A stretch of DNA of 64,000 nt from Chara braunii (GCA_003427395.1 BFEA01000590.1:586460-650459), one strand, 5' to 3'; counted from the stretch's first letter, positions 33,645 to 45,904 are shown. The notes: a model not told the origin generated them from the letters alone. Numbers and translations are program-made.

Positions 33645-35095
33645 CTAACCTCACGCCCAGCGCAACTTCCTGCTTTCGGAGCGTTGGTGGGCCTGGAAAT
33701 GCGAAAAGGGGTGTGCCAAGGATTTTAGGAAAGTGGGGGGGGTGGAGTTCCAGGTCGGAACTGGAATCTCCTGTGTCAAGTTCCAGGGATAGACGTGCAA
33801 GCGTCTCTTTCGGCTCAGAGTTTGGGTGATGGCCGATCTGGCGGCCTGATCCGCGTATGGTGTTCGGGTGGGGCGCCGCGGGCGTCCCAGTGGGAATGCT
33901 CGTACCGCTGTCGGCCGACGCAGGTCTCCGAGGCGGAGGAGGATGAGTTATGCTCCCGTTGTTCCGTTTCGGGACGGGTTTGTCAAGTGATCCCCACCGG
34001 ACAGTGCCCGTCGCGCTGCAAACACTCTGAGCACGGCGGTCGGGGCCAGAACCGGGCTATGGACTCCCAGGGGATGACGAGTAGTTGGTGATACGGGAGG
34101 ACGACGTAATAGGGAGGGAAACTAGTGGTGATGGCCACAAAGCTTGGGGTTCAAGTTAGAAGGTAATGCTGGCTTCGGCTATCGGGATAATCCGGGATCC
34201 GCGAGTCTCGATTAATGGCCAACTGGAAATCGCCTCTGCACAGTTGCTCGTTTCCAGTTCGGTAGGGGTACTCAAGATTTCGTGAGTTTCGTTGCCGTCT
34301 GACTTGTTCCCTTTCCCAATACGCTCGGTATTCCAGGTCTCTCAGGCTCTCACGGTCGGTAATCCAAAAGGGAGTTTCGATCGTCATATCCTATTTAGCG
34401 GAATTCGGCGCAGGCACCTTCGACTAGTGGGATCGGGTCGACTTTTGCACGCACATGCGTAGGCTGCAGGTCACCTCTGTGGGCGGTTGCCTGACGCATG
34501 TGTGCGCATGCACCGGTCGATCGGATCAACGACCGCGTGTGAGTGGGTTACCGATGATTTACTTGCGTGTCCATTTGTCCTATATGCTTGCAGACCTTCC
34601 GTGCAACTGTTATCCAAATCTCGGACAGAACCAATCAGTACCTTCATGCTCGCACCAAAAAGAGGGCAGAGTTAGTTTGGGGCATCCCGAAACCAGTGCA
34701 CCCCGACTCAAAACAAGTGGTTGGACAAAAAATTGGAGATTGGAGGCAACAAAGAGGAAAAAGGGGCGCGTGTTCATTCATCCTTATGCATACATACACC
34801 CACGGCAAATAGTCCGATATGATTTATACAAGAAATCCGAAAGTGCGGGAACAACATCGACCAACGTTGGAATCAAAACTTTACATAGAAAGTAGGGAGT
34901 AGAAGACATTGTTCCACCATATCCCCATCTCTCTCTCTCTCTCACTCTCTCTCTTTCTTCTCTCAATGAGGGCAGTCCGTTGCCCCGCATCTCCCAAGCC
35001 ACACAGAGTCGTCACCCCGCTTGGCCTGAGTGTGCAAGCCAGGTTCGCCCACACGCAGCAGTCTGTCGCGACCACTCGTCAACCCCGCGCTCTAT
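33645..35095. other. No gene recognised; short unclassified frames
   Basis: A plus-strand frame at 33795-34091 contains CSRCSVSGRVC and GQCPSRCK, a Cys pattern that could be a zinc site. A minus-strand frame with a true ATG at 34387-34151 is charged and helical (ESLRDLEYRAYWEREQVRRQ). Both could be gag-like fragments of an unidentified element, but neither has a domain I can name. A CT microsatellite lies at 34928-34957. Confidence 0.35.
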
Positions 35096-35099
35096 TGTT

Positions 35100-35470
35100 G
35101 AATTATTAGATATATGCTATTGTTGAATTATTTCTTATTGACATCTTCATTATATAATGATTATTACATAAAACTTAAATGATTTTTAATTTCTAAAAAT
35201 TCATATTGCACATTTGTTCTTGTTAGTTAGATTCCTATCTATTATATATATTATTACATATATATCATAATTATGTGTATGTATGATATAATATTCATTA
35301 TTGTTGTGAAATATATGATTTTCTAGTTTTCTATAAGATTAAATAATGTCAAACAAATTAAGATTAAGATATTTAAAAAATAGTAGAACAACAATAAAAA
35401 AAAAGTGAGTTAAAATAAATTATTTGAGTTTTATAGCTTATGGAAGACATAGTTTATTAATCAGCGTCAG
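35100..35470. other. AT-rich island
   Basis: About 370 bases of roughly 80% or more A+T with TATATAT and ATTATT words, sharply bounded by balanced-composition DNA on both sides. No frame or RNA is recognised. It could be an organellar-DNA insertion, a MITE cluster or a matrix-attachment-like region. Confidence 0.6.
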
Positions 35471-35474
35471 CTCG

Positions 35475-36990
35475 TCGGATCGCCCAACTCTCATTCTTAC
35501 TCACCTTCCAAAACTTGCTCGTTAGCTGACCCTCATTGATCGCGTTAACCTCAAGGTTCTTAGAGAGGGAACTAATCGCGCTTGCGAAATTTATAGCGTG
35601 CATGCTTGCGCGAGGGATATAGGATTAGCACCAAGAAATGAGAAAGAGAAATGAGGGATTGCCTACGTCTGCATGTCCAGGCCGCGGCGTGGGGGATGAA
35701 GCCGCTCTCCGGGCATCGATGCGGGCATGCAACCGTGGGAACCACTTAGAACAGACGAAGAGCGTGTATGCGAAGACGAGGCGGGAAAAAAAAAAATACG
35801 AAAGTCATCAAGAACAAGAAGATTACAGTTGCGATTGTGTCCGCCAAAAACTGTTGTTACACATAAGATTAAGGCGCGGACGGAATAAGAGCCCAGACCC
35901 TGTCGGGGCACGGTGCGTGTGAGCAACTTGAAGCAGAGTCGTGCCGCCGAATTGCAAGGTGCCTAAATTCCTAGTCTAAATCCTAATTGCAAGAGAAAAT
36001 TTCCAAAAACAATTCCGAGAGCTTGCGGGGGCTCGACATTAGTTCGAATTTCAAAATTGAAAACTCCCGCTCACTAATCGCGCCAAAATTCCTAGTGTGC
36101 GTAGCAGAACGAGAAAAAAACTATGGCAACCGTTATTTCGCGCTTGCTAGGGCGCGGTCACTTAATCGTCAGCGCGGGACTTTCCCGGCACCAGCCCGAC
36201 GAACTCCAACAAAAACGACAAAGAAGCGAGGGCATCCAGGCAACTTGCCCCACCGATCCCGTGTGCGCCCCGTCACCCATCAAGGCCCTCCTGTTTTCCC
36301 TCAACAGCCTCGCGCAGGAAGTCCCGCGATTACAGAAGATAGTTCGTCACATGTGTGACGCCCAGGGGGTTCCAATATTGTGCAAGTTCCCTCTTGCACT
36401 CATATATCTCCAAGGTGCACGTGTCATAACCGTAGGATAAGAGTGTGGAAGTCATCCTATTGACACGTCCTGAACCTTGCACCCATTTTAGTGTTCCAAA
36501 GGGGGGGGGGTAGGGGAGTCGGAATGCGGGGGCAGGGGGTAGGGGATGTTCTCTCGGGAGTGCGGGTAAGAAGTTGGCCATCCCTGCTACTGTTGCGGGA
36601 AGTTCAAGGTATCGGACGGTGCGGTGTATGCGCGGGAAACGACGGCTGCCATAGGGAAGGGAAGCGAGGTAATCAGGATAGAGAGTGGAAAGGATACAAA
36701 GCACGACAGCGCGGAACTGCTCGTGGCCTGTACACATAGGGATAGTCCCCGTGATTGTGCAGTAAACTTCGATCACATTGTGATCCCGCCATGCGGCGTG
36801 GCGGCGAGGCGGGTGGTGTAGAACTGGTAGAAGAGGGAGGAGGGGAAAGGATTATGGGGAAAGACGAGTGGGGTGTCTATTTGCCAGAGCGTAAGGTAAT
36901 CAAGGGGACGACGGGATAATGACCTGGGACGTAGCCCGACGCCCCGCATCGGTACGTGCTCGAATTGAGGGACTGGGGGAGGGGGAGGGG
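35475..36990. other. No gene recognised; possible minus-strand fragment
   Basis: Mixed DNA. A minus-strand frame at 36776-36330 (about 148 codons, RTVRYLELPATVAGMANFLP) has plausible protein composition and lies directly downstream of the acidic ORF at 37002-37574, so the two may belong to one element. I recognise no domain. Confidence 0.3.
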
Positions 36991-37001
36991 GATCGGCTTC
37001 G

Positions 37002-37574
37002 TTACCTCCGTGTCAGCGCGCTCAAAGGCTCTACGGCGCAGCGCTCATCTTCCTTCGTTGGCGGCTCCGGATCTCTGGTCGGATCATCCGGAATCGGCAA
37101 ATCACTTCCCGCCGCCTGTTCCAACGTCCGCTTTCCCTCTGCGATTTCTGCCCGGCGTCGCTCGGCAGCAAGAGGGTCCTCTTCCTGTGTTCCCACCTGT
37201 CCCGCCTCCTCTTCCTCGCTTTCGTCCTCCTCCTCCTCTTCACTTATCGCCCCCGACTCATGCTCATTGTGCTCGTTGTAATACTCGTCCTCTTCGGGGG
37301 TGTCCTCTGATTCGTTTCCCTCTTCCTCTTCGTCTTCTTCTTCTGACGTCCGCTCCCCTCGATCCACGAAGAGAAGGTCGACTATCTCCGCGGGGTTAAG
37401 GTAGTTACCGTGTGACGGGTAACTACGGTTATCCCAATCGCCCTCCAAGCATGCCGACCACTGTAGATATGGCGTCAGAGGACGCTGTCGGGACCGGTGG
37501 GTCCCGAGATAAGCCTTGCCCGCTGAGAGGCGGTATACTGCGGAATTGTGCACGACAGAGGAAACCGAAGGCAA
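37002..37574 (-). CDS. Acidic, gag-like protein of unknown function (fragment)
   Basis: An open minus-strand frame of about 190 codons. The N-terminal third is neutral (PYLQWSACLEGDWDNRSYP, NPAEIVDLLF). The middle is a long Glu/Asp/Ser tract, and the end is charged and Pro-rich (AAERRRAEIAEGKRTLEQAA). A TAA at 36999-37001 ends it, but the same frame continues with an Arg/Ser/Pro-rich tail for about 30 codons, so the stop may be a mutation. Neutral head, acidic middle and RS/SP tail is unlike the decayed LINEs nearby. It could be a gag-like ORF of a repeat family or a host fragment. Confidence 0.4.
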   Translation of the reverse strand: MPSVSSVVHNSAVYRLSAGKAYLGTHRSRQRPLTPYLQWSACLEGDWDNRSYPSHGNYLNPAEIVDLLFVDRGERTSEEEDEEEEGNESEDTPEEDEYYNEHNEHESGAISEEEEEDESEEEEAGQVGTQEEDPLAAERRRAEIAEGKRTLEQAAGSDLPIPDDPTRDPEPPTKEDERCAVEPLSALTRR

Positions 37575-37959
37575 GAAGGATAGAAAAGATTGAAGGCATT
37601 AGTACTGACACTTAGAGATTTAGAGGTTGCCCGGGGGTGCCGGAGCCATTGGACCAAGGAGAAACTAGCGGAACTGCGAGCGGCGAGAGACCGTAAGAAA
37701 TTAGCAAAGGCGGCACTTCCCCCCAAAAGGGAGAAGGACCGTCGGGAAAGGTGGTGTCACAAGTTGCACGACGCAGGGAAAAAAGAATCAAAAATAAATA
37801 AATAAGTGGGGTACTGACGTGCGAGGACGTGGCCCGGGCCAAGAGGGTCACCGGGATGCGACGTCAAGAAGGCCAAGGGGCCATGGGCCAAGTAAAGAGC
37901 CGCAACTGGAGAGATTGGCCTACGGAACGTAAGGAAGACAAAGTGTCGAGAGCCACCGG

Positions 37960-38210
37960 TGGGACAAAGTGTCGAGGACCACCAACGGAACTAGCACCGG
38001 CAGGGCCACCCACGAGACTAATACCGGCGGGACCACCCACGGGACAAGTACCGACAGGACCACCAATGGAACTAGCACCGGCGGGTCCACCGGTTGGACA
38101 AGTATCGGCAGGACCACTAGCGGGACTAGTGGCGAGGAGTAGCACGAGAGAAGCACAGGCGGGACCACTGGCGGGACTAGTGTCGGAGACTAGCGCGGGA
38201 TAAGTGTCGG
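37960..38210. repeat. About 30-bp GGACCACC minisatellite
   Basis: Tandem units of the type GGACCACCnACGGGACAAGTACCG repeat about eight times with substitutions. The plus-strand translation gives an artificial GPP-rich polymer. Confidence 0.85.
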
Positions 38211-38398
38211 GGACTTGCGGCGCTCCAAGGACAAATTGGGGTGCGCCGTGAGGTGCAAATTAAAGCAAGTTGCACCGTCAAGATGAAAGATCTGGACGAC
38301 CAAGAATAGTAGTGCCACTAGCATAAGCACTAGTGGGAGCGAGCGAGAAGGCCAAAAGGAAAAGAAAAAGCAAAGAAACATGAGATGAGAGGCATAGG

Positions 38399-40290
38399 TG
38401 CAATCCGAAAAATCTCGGATTTACCTCCCCCAAAAAAATGGAGTCAAGAGGAACTCCGTGAGAGAAATAGGCCTCGGGGAGAAAATCGGAACATGAAGGT
38501 TTATCGTTTGGGTGAGAAAGAGGCAAACGGAGACTCTCATGGGCATGGAAAGGCCACAGGTGCAGTCCGAGAAATAACGGACTGACCCTTAAGCATAAGA
38601 AGGGCCAAAACTAAAAGGAAGAGCCTAGAAAATGACCTTAATGGCTAGTTGACACTTGGCATGCAAAAAGAAAAAGAAAAAAGATAAAGAAAAAAAAAAA
38701 AAGAGGTGAGAGGGAATGAGTGAGTTGGCCGTCAGTAGGGACTGCAGCAAGTGGGGACTAACAAGTCCCTACTGTCCAAGAAAAAGGAGGGAAAATAAAA
38801 GGGGAAAAAAAAAGGAGAAAAAAAAAAAAAAGTCAAAAGGGCACTGACAGTCAAAAACGCCTACCTAGGGGAGACATTTGTGACCAGATTCATTCTGGCA
38901 TATGTCGGTTGCAAAGTATCTTCATTTTCTCTTGAATTTGCAGAGAACATAGAATTCGTGAAAACCTGACACAACAAATTGTTAGGTTTGCACGAAATTT
39001 ATTCAAGATTATGATAGTACGTTTTTTAGGTCTCCTCCAGGAACAAAATTTTACGTGAAGTGAAACATCCGCAAAAAAAAAAACACAAAATTAATTTTTT
39101 ATAACTACTAGAGGGGGCAAGGAAAAAAACGGGTTTTTTCATAGAAAATCATGACTTGACGAAGCACTGTAGGTTCAAGAACTGAAATATCCTGATTTTT
39201 TGTTATTCCAAAAAATTGTGTTTATAGTCCTGTAAGATGTGTAGCACGATGAATTTATTCGGGGGTTTTTCGAACGCGCAAACATATTCTCCTGTTTGTG
39301 AATGCGTTCGCTTGAATATGGTTTCCCATACATGGGCGAATATATTATTTTTTATTGTTTGTTTTAATTTTTTTTCCTATATTTTTATTTTAAAGTTGTG
39401 TTTGGTTAAGAATTTCAAGGTGTCTCTGAGGCAAAAGTTGTTTGTATTCTTATTTTAAATGACATATATTTTTTGATAAGGTTTTTATTGTTAAGTTCAA
39501 AAGTGATTTATTGTCCTATAGATTATTTTGTGCAGAGATAGGTTTTTACCTAATTGCGGAAACTAACTTATAGTCTTATAAATGATTATTCACCACAACA
39601 CATTTTTTTCTTACATCTTTCAAGTTTGTCTTGTCATCCTTATAAATTACCCTGTTTGAACTCTGTTTTTTTGCCAATCTACTGAGAATGATTTATAGTC
39701 ATATAAAAGCATTTTACAAGGAAGGGTTGTCTTCCACATTTTGAGGAACGCTAAACTTTTCTCTGATTTTTTGCCTCCTTTATCGCAAAACAATTAAAAG
39801 CGCTCTCTTTTTGTGTAAAAAATAACAGTTTGACTTTTACTTTTTCATTCTATAAGAAATGCTAGGTTTTCTCCGATTGTGAGGTTTTCATGAATCCCCT
39901 GTTAGAGGAAATCTAGAAAAATCAAACCCTTATGCAACCGAGATACAACGGATTCCATGAGGTAGGCCAAACACATGTTTTAGGTGCACCGAGAGCCAAA
40001 ATGAAGATCGGATGTACTTGGGAATTGACCGTTTTTTTTTATTTCAGTTTGGGGCTAATTGTGGGGTAGTGGGACTAAGAAAAAGACCCCTATTGCAGTC
40101 CGAGTTGTAACGGACTGCATGGGGGAGGCCAAACACATGTTTTGGGTGCACTAGGAACCAATATTGAGTCCGGATGCACTTAAAAATTAAACGCTTCAAT
40201 GACATGAGGCACGTTGTGGGGTTGTGGTACTAGAAAATTGGCCATGACTGCAGTCCGAGAAATAACAGACTGCATGAGGGTGCCTAGGCT
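38399..40290. repeat. Dispersed palindromic TGCAGTCCG...CGGACTGCA units
   Basis: A 26-bp palindrome (stem TGCAGTCCG/CGGACTGCA, 8-base loop) is at 40094-40119. Diverged versions are at 38561-38585 and 40249-40274, and weaker ones near 38400 and 39930. At least two of these units are followed by a shared stretch (CCAAACACATGTTTTRGGTGCAC at 39968 and 40129). This is an interspersed-repeat region without coding capacity. Confidence 0.6.
39370..39910. repeat. Dispersed AT-rich repeat, copy A
   Basis: Shares long similarity with 52690-53170: GAGGCAAAAGTTGTTTGT, ACATATATTTTTTGATAAGG, CTCTGTTTTTTTGCCAATCT and GGTTTTCATGAATC occur in the same order. A third partial copy is at 52480-52600. Non-coding. 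Confidence 0.8.
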
Positions 40291-40299
40291 AAGAAAAAA

Positions 40300-41860
40300 T
40301 GAGCCGCGGCATGCCCAAAAGGCTATGAAATGGTGCCACAGGCATAGGAAAAGATGAGACGATAAACGGTGACCGCGGGTTGAGATCTCACGACCAAGAA
40401 AAATCGGCACGCATGCGGCACCCAAGGAAGAAGTATTGGGACTGTTGGGGGCAAGGGGGTCCCAAAATAAAAATGGGACGTCGTCCGGGATGTTGTCGGG
40501 GACCAAGTGGGTCCAAATAATAAAAGTTGAAAAATGGGACGCGCGCCGGCGGGGCAAAAAAAATAAATGGAACTAATACGGGAAAGTGGCGGGGACTTGA
40601 GGTGTCCCAAGGGGAATACCACAAGCCAATGTGGGGAGTGGATGCGTAAGGCCAATGGTGCCGTCGAGATCAAAGATCTCGACGCTTGGAAAATATTATC
40701 ACCACTAGTGAGCCGAAATGGGAAGACTAGCGGTAAAAAAAAAAGAAAAATCGTGGATGGGAGGGTTGCCCAAGATATTTCAGACTGGCTAGGCATGTGG
40801 AAATAAAACTTTAAGAGGCCCAACATGCGAAACAGGCTGCCCATGGAAAATCGGAGCAAAAGGGGGCTCAAAAGCGGACAAGCAGTGGTAAAATGGGGCC
40901 CCTATGAGCATGAGAGTGTCATTTTTGAAGTCCGAGATGTAACCGCCAACAGGCGGCCATGAACCTGGCCATGAATGAGGTTCCAAGGCCTAGAAAGAGA
41001 GTGCACAACTATTTGACACTTGTCACTGTAAAAATAAAAGAAAAAGAAGAGAAAAAGGGGAGAAAATGAAGGAAGAATGAGATAAACGGGAGAAAAGGGT
41101 GGAGGGGAATGTGCCGGCCAATTGGGACTGCTGCAGTAGGGACTGGCAGGTTCCGGATTACTGAGATATGGCCCTTGGGGCCATATGTCCACATTATATG
41201 AATTAAAAAGGAGAAAATGAGAGAAAATGCAAAGGGAAAAATGACCGGTTTTCTTTTTGCCCATGGATCTGAGATCAGATCTGATGGAGGAGAAAAAACA
41301 ATCATTTTTTGTGGGCCAGCTCAAAACGGCTAGCTTCGGAATGAGGTGGCAGCCCAAAATGGAAAGAAACAAAAAACGGGAAAGAAACAGAACTGTGCAT
41401 TTGGCCCAAAGGGAGAGCCAGATGCACCAAAATTTGAAAAATTTGGGCTCAAATTTGAAACAAGGACCACCATGGGGTAGATCGGAATAATTATGACCTT
41501 GGATCTCAACCTAATCCAAGGCTGAAAATGTGCCGCCACATGAAAAAATGTTCCGGCCTACCGAAGGGAGGCCAAAAAAAAAAAAAAATCGAGAAAAAAA
41601 CCTTGTAGGCATTTTTCTCTCAAGTAGGTTGTCCTTTGGGCCTTGGACTTAAGGGGGCAGCATTTTTCAAGTGGCATGAGGCTGGAAAGAGGCCCAAGGG
41701 GCAGTCCGTGTTTGTACCAACCACTTGGACTGCTTGTGCCTGACCAAAATGAGGCTCAGGTGCCCCCGGAGAGGTCTAGTCGTGAAAATTGGCCATGGGG
41801 GTACCTCGGTTCACCATGGGGCACATGAGGAGGCCCATGGGCTGGCCAAAGCATTGTCCC
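40300..41860. other. Non-coding repeat-derived sequence
   Basis: Contains a segment (about 40650-40720) related to 38265-38340 through 'CCGTCRAGATnAAAGATCT' and 'CACTAG'. No protein frame is recognised. It may be a diverged LTR or untranslated part of an unidentified element. Confidence 0.4.
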
Positions 41861-41870
41861 CAGCCTATAT
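41860..41870 (+). promoter_or_regulatory. TATA-box-like sequence
   Basis: CTATATAAGCT is followed by about 350 bases of leader-like DNA with no ORF. It could be an LTR promoter, but no partner LTR is visible. Confidence 0.3.
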
Positions 41871-42261
41871 AAGCTGGGGAATAAATCCGCCACACTCCCA
41901 TTTGCATGAGGAGTGCCATGCTGCCGAGATGAGTCCGTGAGAGCTCTGCACTCACATGTAGTGAAGGGAGGGGAACCCCTGCCAGTTTGGAGGTCTAGAA
42001 GAAATTGTGAGCTAGTGTGTGAACCTCTAGAGGCTAGTGGTAGTGGGGAAGGTGATCCGCCATAGCCCCCAGGCTATGAGGTAGAAGGCAAGGCCAAAAG
42101 GAGTCTCCTTAGCCCTCCTAGAGGAAAAAAATCCATAGCCTTAGAGAAGGGCTTGAAGGGGAAGGAAGTCATAGCCAAGGAGGAGCTTGAACAAGGAAGA
42201 AGGAAACTTCATCAAAATTGGTACTTCACCTCAAGACACCAAGGAGGTGAGTGAAGAGGAG

Positions 42262-42515
42262 GGACTCCTCCTCCTTCTCCTTCTTCTTTTTCTCCTTCTT
42301 CTTCTTCCTCTTCTTCTTCGTCTTCTTCTCCTTCTCCTTCTTCTTCTTCTTCTTCTTCCTTTTCCTCCTCCCTCTATTTTTTCCTCTCCTTCTTCTTCCT
42401 CTTCTTCCTCTCCTCCATCCTCTCCTCCTCTTCATCTTCCCCTCCATCTACTTCTTCCTCTCTCCCTCTTTCTCCTCCCCTTCTCCACTCTCCCCTCTTT
42501 TTACCCTCCCCGTAG
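42262..42515. repeat. (CTT)n/(TCC)n pyrimidine tract
   Basis: About 250 bases almost entirely C and T on the plus strand, mainly CTT and TCC triplets. Frames through it are simple-sequence artefacts. Confidence 0.93.
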
Positions 42516-42589
42516 GAATTCCCTTGAGCATAAGGGGAGAGGCTAGGGAGTTTTCCCACTAGTAATGATCCTTCAATAGGCCTTCCCTT

Positions 42590-44066
42590 TTCCCCATGTA
42601 AATCGTCAATTTCCCCCTTGATAATTCATGCACTTGGGTGAGTTCTGCTCACCCTACTCTCACTTTCTCTCAATTTTTCCACTTGGATGTAAATCGCAAC
42701 TTTGATTCTTGATCATCTTGATATTTTGATGATGTTTAGTGCTTGATTAGTCTTGTACTTCACTCCCATGTAAATCGTCACTTTCCCCCTTGATAATTCA
42801 TGCATTTGGGTGAGTTCTACTCACCCAACTCCCACTCTCTTTCCATTTTCCCACTTGGATGTAAATCACAACTTTGATTTTTGTTCATCTTGGTGTTTTG
42901 ATGATGATTAGTGCTAGATTAGTCTTGTCCTTCACTCCCAGGTAAATCGCCACTTTCCCCCTTGATAATTCATGCATTTGGATGAGTTGTACTCACCCAA
43001 CTCTCACTTTCTCTCCATTTTTCCACTTGGATGTAAATGCAACTTTGATTTTTGCTCATCTTGGTGTTTTGAGGATGATTAGTGCTAGATTAGTCTTGTT
43101 CTTTACTCCCATATAAATCGCCACTTTCCCCCTTGATAATTCATGCATTTGGGTGGGTTCTACTCACCCAACTCTCACTTTCTCTCCATTTTTCCACTTG
43201 GATGTAAATCGCAAGTTTGATTCTTGCTCATCTTGATGTTTTGATGATGTTTAGTGTTTGATTAGTCTTGTTCTTCACTCCCATGTAAATCGTCACTTTC
43301 TCCCTTCATAATTCATGCATTTGGGTGAGTTCTACTCACCCAACTCTCACTTTCTCTCCATTTTTTCACTTGGATGTAAATCGCAACTTTGATTCTTGCT
43401 CATCTTGATGTTTTGAGGATGATTAGTGCTACATTAGTCTTGTTCTTCACTCCCATGTAAATCGTCACTTTCCCCCTTGATAATTCATGCATTTGGGTGA
43501 GTTCTACTCACCCAACTCTCACTTTCTCTCCATTTTTTCACTTGGATGTAAACCACAACTTTGATTTTTGCTCATGTTGGTGTTTTGAGAATGATTAGTG
43601 CTAGATTAGTCTTGTTTTTCACTCCCATTTAAATCGTCACTTTCCCCCTTGATAATTCATGCATTTTGGTGAGTTCTACTCACCCAACTCTCACTTTCTC
43701 TCCATTTTTTCACTTGGATGCAAACCACAACTTTGATTTTTGCTCATGTTGGTGTTTTGAGGGTGATTAGTGCTAGATTAGTCTTGTTTTTCACTCCCAT
43801 TTAAATCGTCACTTTCCCCCTTGATAATTCATGCATTTGGGTGAGTTCTACTCACCCAACTCTCACTTTCCCTTCATTTTTCCACTTGGACATAAATCGC
43901 AACTTTGATTTTTGATCACCTTGATGTTTTGATGATGTTTAGTGCTTGATTAGTCTTGTTCTTCACTCCCATGTAAATCGTCACTTTCCCCCTCGATAAT
44001 TCATGCATTTGGGTGAGCTCTACTCACCCAACTCCCACTTTCTCTTCATTTTTCCACTTGGGTGTA
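42590..44066. repeat. 172-bp tandem satellite, about 8.6 copies
   Basis: The word GTAAATCGTCACTTTCCCCC (or a variant) recurs at about 42598, 42770, 42942, 43113, 43285, 43457, 43629, 43801 and 43973, a period of 171-172 bases. Other shared words are TAATTCATGCATTTGGGTGAG and CACTTGGATGTAAA. Copies differ by about 5-10%. The last copy runs directly into the minisatellite at 44070. Confidence 0.95.
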
Positions 44067-44069
44067 GAC

Positions 44070-44990
44070 CGTAGTTGGCTATGGTGGATGGGTGGATGAG
44101 ATGGTAGAGGAAGAAGGTGGAAGGTGGTTGGTTAGGGAGGATGGGTGAAGGAAGGTGGTGGAGGAAGAAGGTGCAAGGTGGTTGGGTATGATGGATGGGT
44201 GGAGGAGATGGCGGAGGAAGAAGGTGGAAGGTGGTTTGCTGTGGTGGATGGGTGAAGGAGGAAGGTGGTTGGCTATGGTGGATGGGTGAAGGAGATGGTG
44301 GAGGAAGAGAGTGCAAGGTGGCCGGATATGGTGGACGAGTGAAGGAGGTGGTGGACGAAGAAGGTGGAAGGTGGTCGGCTATGGTGGACGGGTGATGGAG
44401 GTGGTGGAGGAAGAAGGCGGAAGGTGGTCGACTAGGGTGGATGGGTGAAGAAGGTGGTGGAGGAAGAAGGTGAAAGGTGACCGACTATGGTGGATGGGTG
44501 GATGAGATGATGGAGGAAGAAGGAGGAAGGTGGTTGGCTATGGCGGATGGGTGAAGGAGACGGTGGAGGAAGAACATGGAAGGTGGCCGGCTATGGTGGA
44601 TGGGTGAAGGAGGTGGTGGAGGAGGAAGGTGGAAGGTGGTTGGCTATGGCGGATGGGTGAAGGAGGTGGTGGAGGAAGAAGGTGGAAGGTGGTTGGCTAT
44701 GGCGGATGGGTGAAGGAGGTGGTGGAGGAAGAAGGTGGAACGTGGTTGGCTATGGTGGATGGGTGGATGAGATGGTAGAGGAAGAAGGTGGAAGGTGGTT
44801 GGCTATGGTGGATGGATGAAGGAAGGTGGTGGAGGAAGAAGGTGCAAGGTGGTTGGCTATGGTGGATAGGTGGAGGAGATGGCGGAGGAAGAAGGTGGAA
44901 GGTGGTTGGCTATGGTGGATGGGTGAAGGAGGAAGGTGGTTGGCTATGGTGGATGGGTGATGGAGGTGGTGGAGGAAGAAGACGGAAGAT
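44070..44990 (+). repeat. About 51-bp minisatellite array, forward
   Basis: Units of the type GGTTGGCTATGGTGGATGGG followed by TGAAGGAGGTGGTGGAGGAAGAAGG repeat about 17 times with length variants. The translation (Gly/Trp-rich) is an artefact of the repeat. Confidence 0.93.
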
Positions 44991-45904
44991 GGGAAGCGTC
45001 GTCCTTGCTACTTCAAGCGTCCCGGTCCGCCCGTCTACACCCCTCCGGCCACCGGGCACAAATCCTAGCACTTAACCCTACAGTAGTTATGCAGAAAGAC
45101 ACAGATTTGAAGAAAACACAGTCCTGTAGAAAACCACAGATTTGCGGAAACACACAGTTTTGCAGAAAACGCAGAATTTGCAGACTTGCTGTTTTTCCGA
45201 CACTTTTGCCGTTTTTGCCTAAATGTGGAGTGCTGGAAAACACAGGTATGTGTTTCCTGCTCCAAACAACCTCAGAATCACTCAAAATTCGGAGGGCTCT
45301 TTCACTGTAACTCAGGGAAGGCCTCTGCAAAATTTGAAGTGATTCCGACGTCGTTTGGTTGTACTTGCCTGTTTCGGGCGTCGTCTGGCCTCAAGGCGAA
45401 CAGTTCGGGGAAGTCCGTCTTCTGATTTTTTGGAAAAACGGACTCCGATGGTCTGCTGGGTCTGTAGGCCATCTGTTTATGCCTAGGATATGAGGTCTGA
45501 GAAGTTTCAGGCCTCATACCCCATGTTTGACAGGTTTGTCACAGGGGTGTTTCTGGGTCATTTCGGCCCACTTCTTGCGGTTCTCGGGGTGGTTTTGCGC
45601 CGGGCGGCTGGCCACTTGTTTTCTCTTGCAGCAGCAGATGTCTGGCTTGGCCGGACCTTATCAGCAGCTAAGGACCTACAACAATCAGAAACAGCAGCAG
45701 CAACATTAGTCTGTACAGTTGAAAAACAGCCTTCTTCCTACTTCTCAATAACCACGTTCGAATAAAACATGGGGGGGGGGTGAAATCATGCGGTGTTTCA
45801 ATTAGAGCACAGGGGGGGGATGTGGCGGTTCACATGGGGGGTGAAGTAGGACTGAATAAGCAGAAAACATCATCAAATCATCAGCATAAGCAAGAATCAA
45901 AGGC
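44991..45904. other. Spacer between inverted minisatellite arrays
   Basis: About 0.9 kb of single-copy-looking sequence. Near 45089-45180, CACAGATTTG / CACAGTTTTG-type words recur every 18-22 bases. No frame with a known domain. Confidence 0.5.

Noticed and set aside
33636-36360. TGTGACGCCC words at 33638 and 36353 as a pair of LTR starts
   Set aside because: The similarity does not extend beyond the word, and no reverse transcriptase lies between them.
41910-41950. GATGAGTCCGTGAG, part of the hammerhead ribozyme core
   Set aside because: The required downstream GAAA-containing core and a closing helix with a cleavage site are absent; a 14-base partial match in a leader-like region is not enough.
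42187-42562. Leu/Phe/Ser-rich frames that look like membrane proteins
   Set aside because: Translation of the CTT/TCC pyrimidine tract.
42590-44066. CRISPR-like array (regular repeat units)
   Set aside because: The repeats are 172-bp head-to-tail units without unique spacers, in a eukaryotic context; it is a satellite.
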